Shown: positions 61,144 to 64,000 of the stretch, one piece after another
Layout of the letters: every line of letters begins with the position of its first letter
How positions within the stretch are numbered: position 1 is the first letter of the stretch
NCBI GenBank assembly: GCA_050331455.1
Contig: JBHJGV010000003.1
Location: forward strand, 1-64,000
Direction of reading: 5' to 3'
DNA from: CAYUYV01 sp050331455
Lineage (GTDB): Bacteria > Pseudomonadota > Alphaproteobacteria > JAJFIK01
DNA: 64,000 nt
The notes under the pieces: generated by a model
The model's input: the letters and a program-made list of their open reading frames with translations, nothing else
What the model was told of the DNA's origin: nothing
The model's database searches: none
Made by a program: the position numbers and the translations under genes

Positions 61144-62340
61144 ATGTCCGCATCGGATGCGGCCCTGGATCGGTTCCGGGCCGAAACCCGCGAATGGCTG
61201 GAGGCGAATTGTCCGCCGGCCATGCGCACGCCCATGGGCGAGGACGACGTTGTCTGGGGCGGGCGGAACGCCAGCTTCCCCAATCCCGACGCCAAGCTTT
61301 GGCTGGAGCGGATGGGCGCCAAGGGATGGACGACGCCGACCTGGCCCAAGCAATATGGCGGCGGCGGCCTCAGCAAGGACGAAGCGAAGATTCTTGCCGA
61401 GGAAATGCGGCGCATCCATGCGCGCTCGCCCCTGTCCAGTTTCGGCATCTGGATGCTCGGCCCCGTCCTTCTGGAATACGCCACGGAGGAACAGAAACAG
61501 CGGTTCATCCCGCCCATCGTCCGCGGCGAGATCCGTTGGTGCCAGGGGTACTCGGAACCGGGCGCGGGCTCCGACCTTGCCGGCCTCCAAACCCGCGCAA
61601 TCCTCGACGGCGATGATTATGTGATCAACGGACAGAAGGTCTGGACGTCCTATGCGGACCAAGCGGACTGGATTTTCTGCCTCGTGCGCACGGATACGAA
61701 TGTCAAGCATGAAGGCATTTCCTTCATCCTGTTCGACATGCAGACCCCGGGGGTCGAAGCCCGGCCCATCAAGCTGATCAGCGGCTCCTCGCCCTTCTGT
61801 GAAACCTTCTTCGACAATGTCCGCGTGCCGATGGGCAATCTGGTCGGCCGCGTCAATGGCGGTTGGGAGATCGCTAAGAAGCTGCTGCAATATGAGCGCC
61901 AGAACATTTCCGCGGGCGGCTTCGGCGGCTCCAGCATGCCACTGCCCGAGGTCGCCAAGACCTATAACGGCGAGGTGGACGGACGGATCGACGATCCGGT
62001 GCTGCGCGATGCCGTGGCGGCGCACCAGATGGACGGCCATGCTTTCCAGCTCACCTTGAAGCGCTCGGCGGAGCAGGCCAAGGCCGGCATGGGTCCGGGG
62101 GCGGCCTCCTCGATCTTCAAATATGTCGGGGCCGAACTGAACAAGAAGAAATTCGACCTGCTCATGGAGGCCATGGGCGCCGCGGCGCTCGGCTGGGAGG
62201 GCGACAGCTTTACCCCCCAGGAGCTGCGCACCACGCGGGGCTGGCTGCGCTCGAAGGCCAATTCCATCGAAGGCGGCACCAGCGAGGTCAATCTCAACGT
62301 CATTTCGAAGCGGGTCCTCGGCCTGCTCGATCACCAATAA
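61144..62340 (+). CDS. Acyl-CoA dehydrogenase
   Basis: A 398-residue acyl-CoA dehydrogenase with QGYSEPGAGSDLAGLQTRA (FAD/substrate loop), VINGQKVWTSYA, ETFFDNVRVPMGNLVG and a C-terminal SIEGGTSEVNLNVISKRVLGL. The last block is the signature of the subgroup often paired with a second, shorter dehydrogenase, as the next gene is. GGGAGG lies 6 nt before ATG 61144. It oxidises an unknown acyl-CoA, probably as a heteromer with the next gene product. Confidence 0.93.
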   Translation: MSASDAALDRFRAETREWLEANCPPAMRTPMGEDDVVWGGRNASFPNPDAKLWLERMGAKGWTTPTWPKQYGGGGLSKDEAKILAEEMRRIHARSPLSSFGIWMLGPVLLEYATEEQKQRFIPPIVRGEIRWCQGYSEPGAGSDLAGLQTRAILDGDDYVINGQKVWTSYADQADWIFCLVRTDTNVKHEGISFILFDMQTPGVEARPIKLISGSSPFCETFFDNVRVPMGNLVGRVNGGWEIAKKLLQYERQNISAGGFGGSSMPLPEVAKTYNGEVDGRIDDPVLRDAVAAHQMDGHAFQLTLKRSAEQAKAGMGPGAASSIFKYVGAELNKKKFDLLMEAMGAAALGWEGDSFTPQELRTTRGWLRSKANSIEGGTSEVNLNVISKRVLGLLDHQ

Positions 62341-62358
62341 GAAGGGAGGGACACCGCC

Positions 62359-63498
62359 ATGGGCATGGTGCTGAACGAGGAACAGACCCTCCTCCAGGAC
62401 AGTGCACGGAGTTTCATCGAAGCGCGCGCGCCGCTGACGTCTTTCCGGACCTTACGCGACCGGGCCGAGCCGAGCCGCTATGACCGCGCCGTATGGAAAC
62501 AGATGGCCGATATGGGCTGGGCCGCCCTGCGCATTCCCGAGGATTACGGAGGGCTGGCCTTCGACTTCCAGGGCCTCGGATTGATCCTGGAGCAGACCGG
62601 CCGGAACCTCACGCCCTCACCCCTGCTCAGCACGGCGGCCGTCTGCGCGCCGGCCATCGCAGCGGGCGGCAGCGATGCGGTGCGCGAAAGCGTCCTGCCC
62701 CAGGTGGCTGCGGGCCAGGTGCTGCTGGCGCTTGCCTGTGACGAGGGCGCCCATCACGCGCCCGACCACGTCGAAACCCGGGCGGTGCACGGCGGGGACG
62801 GTTTCACGCTGACCGGCGAAAAAAACTTCGTCGTCGATGGTGTGGGCGCGGATTATCTGATCGTCTCGGCCCGGACGGCCGGTGCGGCCAAGGACCGGTA
62901 CGGCATCACGCTTTTCCTGGTGGATGCCAAGGCGTCCGGCGTGACATTGGTGCCCATGGCGACCGTCGATAACCGGAACGCCGCAAAGCTGGTGCTTGAC
63001 GGTGTGACCGTGCCCTTCACCCATGTGATCGGGGCGGTCGATGCGGGCTTTTCCCTGCTCGACCAGGTGTTGGACCTGGGGCGCATTGCCATGGCCGCCG
63101 AAATGCTCGGCTCGGCCCAGGCCGCGTTCGACATCACGCTCGCTTATCTGAAGGAGCGCACCCAGTTCGGTCAGACCATCGGCCAGTTCCAGGCCTTGCA
63201 GCACCGGGCGGCGATCATGTTCTCCGAACTCGAACAACTCCATTCGGTGGTCACCGAGGCGCTCAGCGCGGTGGACGAACCCGGCGCGAATGTGGCCCAG
63301 CTTGCAAGTCTCGCCAAGGCCAAGGCCAATGACGTGCTGCATTTGGTGGCCCGCGAAGCGATCCAGATGCATGGCGGCATCGGCATGACGGATGCCCACG
63401 ATATCGGCTTCTTTCTCAAGCGGGCGGCCGTTGCCGAATGCCTTTACGGCAACACGACATTCCACCGCGACCGTTACGCCACGCTGTCCGGCTTCTGA
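62359..63498 (+). CDS. Acyl-CoA dehydrogenase
   Basis: A 379-residue partner of the preceding enzyme, 18 nt downstream. It has IPEDYGGLAFDFQGLGLILEQ, EKNFVVDGVGADY, RTQFGQTIGQFQALQHRAA and QMHGGIGMTDAHDIGFFLKRA. The catalytic-loop motif TEPG is replaced by CDEG (ACDEGAHHAP), as in the smaller subunit of heteromeric dehydrogenases of this type, such as those acting on steroid side chains. The pairing is seen in the sequence; the substrate is not. Confidence 0.92.
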   Translation: MGMVLNEEQTLLQDSARSFIEARAPLTSFRTLRDRAEPSRYDRAVWKQMADMGWAALRIPEDYGGLAFDFQGLGLILEQTGRNLTPSPLLSTAAVCAPAIAAGGSDAVRESVLPQVAAGQVLLALACDEGAHHAPDHVETRAVHGGDGFTLTGEKNFVVDGVGADYLIVSARTAGAAKDRYGITLFLVDAKASGVTLVPMATVDNRNAAKLVLDGVTVPFTHVIGAVDAGFSLLDQVLDLGRIAMAAEMLGSAQAAFDITLAYLKERTQFGQTIGQFQALQHRAAIMFSELEQLHSVVTEALSAVDEPGANVAQLASLAKAKANDVLHLVAREAIQMHGGIGMTDAHDIGFFLKRAAVAECLYGNTTFHRDRYATLSGF

Positions 63499-63535
63499 TC
63501 ACGCACACGACATCTGTCTGGAGGGGAAAGACCCA

Positions 63536-64000
63536 ATGTTCATGAAGGCCCGTTCCATTCCCGAAGCATTTCGGGGCAATCTGCGCATTCCGGTTATCGG
63601 ATCGCCGCTGTTCATCGTGTCTGGGCCCGAACTGGTCATCGCCCAATGCAAGGCGGGCATTGTGGGGTCTTTTCCTGCGCTGAATGCGCGTCCCAAGGAG
63701 ATGCTGGAGGAGTGGATCATCCGCATCAAGCTGGAACTCGCCGAATACAAGCGGGAAAATCCGGATGCGGTGGTCGCGCCCTTCGCGGTCAACCAGATCT
63801 GCCACAAGTCCAATGATCGTCTGCACCATGACATGGACATTTGCATCAAGCATGAGGTGCCGCTGATCATCACCTCCCTCCGGGCGCCCCGGGAGGTCGT
63901 GGACGGGGCCCATTCCTATGGCGGCATCGTCATGCATGACATCATCAATATCCGGCACGCCAAGAAGGCCATCGACGAGGGCGCCGACGGCATCATCGCC
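63536..64000 (+). CDS. Nitronate monooxygenase-like protein (5' part, cut by window edge)
   Basis: An open frame of 155 codons running off the end, so the 3' part is missing. The N-terminus (IPVIGSPLFIVSGPELVIAQ, AGIVGSFPALNA) and VNQICHKSNDRLHHDMDICIKH followed by IITSLRAPREVVDGAH match the nitronate monooxygenase (2-nitropropane dioxygenase) family, an FMN-dependent TIM barrel. GAGGGGAAAG lies 6 nt before ATG 63536, with ATG 63542 the alternative. It follows two acyl-CoA dehydrogenases and is probably in their operon. Confidence 0.88.
   Translation, partial: MFMKARSIPEAFRGNLRIPVIGSPLFIVSGPELVIAQCKAGIVGSFPALNARPKEMLEEWIIRIKLELAEYKRENPDAVVAPFAVNQICHKSNDRLHHDMDICIKHEVPLIITSLRAPREVVDGAHSYGGIVMHDIINIRHAKKAIDEGADGIIA

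Noticed and set aside
1..64000. CRISPR array, tRNA, rRNA or insertion sequence
   Set aside because: No regularly spaced repeats, no cloverleaf I could identify, and no transposase-like protein were found by reading.

Overview
This window is GC-rich DNA that looks alphaproteobacterial. It carries the rpiA - glutathione reductase - class II DAHP synthase order, a TauE/SafE permease paired with a TIGR02186 protein, a PodJ-like Sel1/peptidoglycan-binding protein, a LiuR-type MerR regulator beside acyl-CoA dehydrogenases, and an ExoD-family protein. I found no rRNA, tRNA, CRISPR array, transposase or reverse transcriptase. The species cannot be named from this window alone.

Layout. 0.1-8.4 kb holds housekeeping metabolism: a GlmU-like nucleotidyltransferase with a missing C-terminal domain, a RusA-like nuclease, a possible nuclease-fold protein, rpiA, a lipoprotein hydrolase joined to the remains of a repeat protein, an EEP-family hydrolase, gor, and DAHP synthase. 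8.6-13.5 kb holds assorted enzymes (GNAT, sterol desaturase, DUF2855, tandem DsbA-like, pirin).

13.5-28.8 kb is the accessory island. Its left half has a 1178-residue protein of no recognised family, a GTPase-like P-loop protein, an 811-residue membrane coiled-coil protein and a membrane protein with a formylglycine-generating-enzyme (FGE) fold. Its right half is a co-directional set: trypsin-like protease with a STAND-like tail, MoxR AAA+ ATPase, and a membrane protein combining a degenerate vWA-like region with a C-terminal FGE domain. The 3' end of that last gene has the hallmarks of a diversity-generating retroelement (DGR) variable region. A 61-nt partial copy lies 298 bp downstream; it differs at seven positions, five of which are adenine in the copy, and the other two fit a template adenine. 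This is the most interesting part of the window: a probable NTP-dependent conflict system (defence or self/non-self sensing) with a hypervariable sensor, next to a possibly undescribed GTPase-centred module sharing the FGE fold.

29-37.4 kb: a GH5 glycosidase with SdrD-type repeats, two DUF3429 membrane proteins, the TIGR02186/TauE pair and the PodJ-like protein. 37.6-49 kb: a fatty-acid or branched-chain acyl-CoA degradation cluster under a MerR regulator with a 26-bp perfect palindrome in front of it, followed by two tandem double-hotdog thioesterases on the other strand. 49.4-64 kb: a vWA lipoprotein, an enoyl-CoA hydratase-like enzyme, a Coa1-like protein, a large RTX protein, an ECF sigma/anti-sigma pair, an ExoD-like protein, a secreted esterase, a nitroreductase, two more acyl-CoA dehydrogenases, and the start of a nitronate monooxygenase-like gene cut by the window edge.
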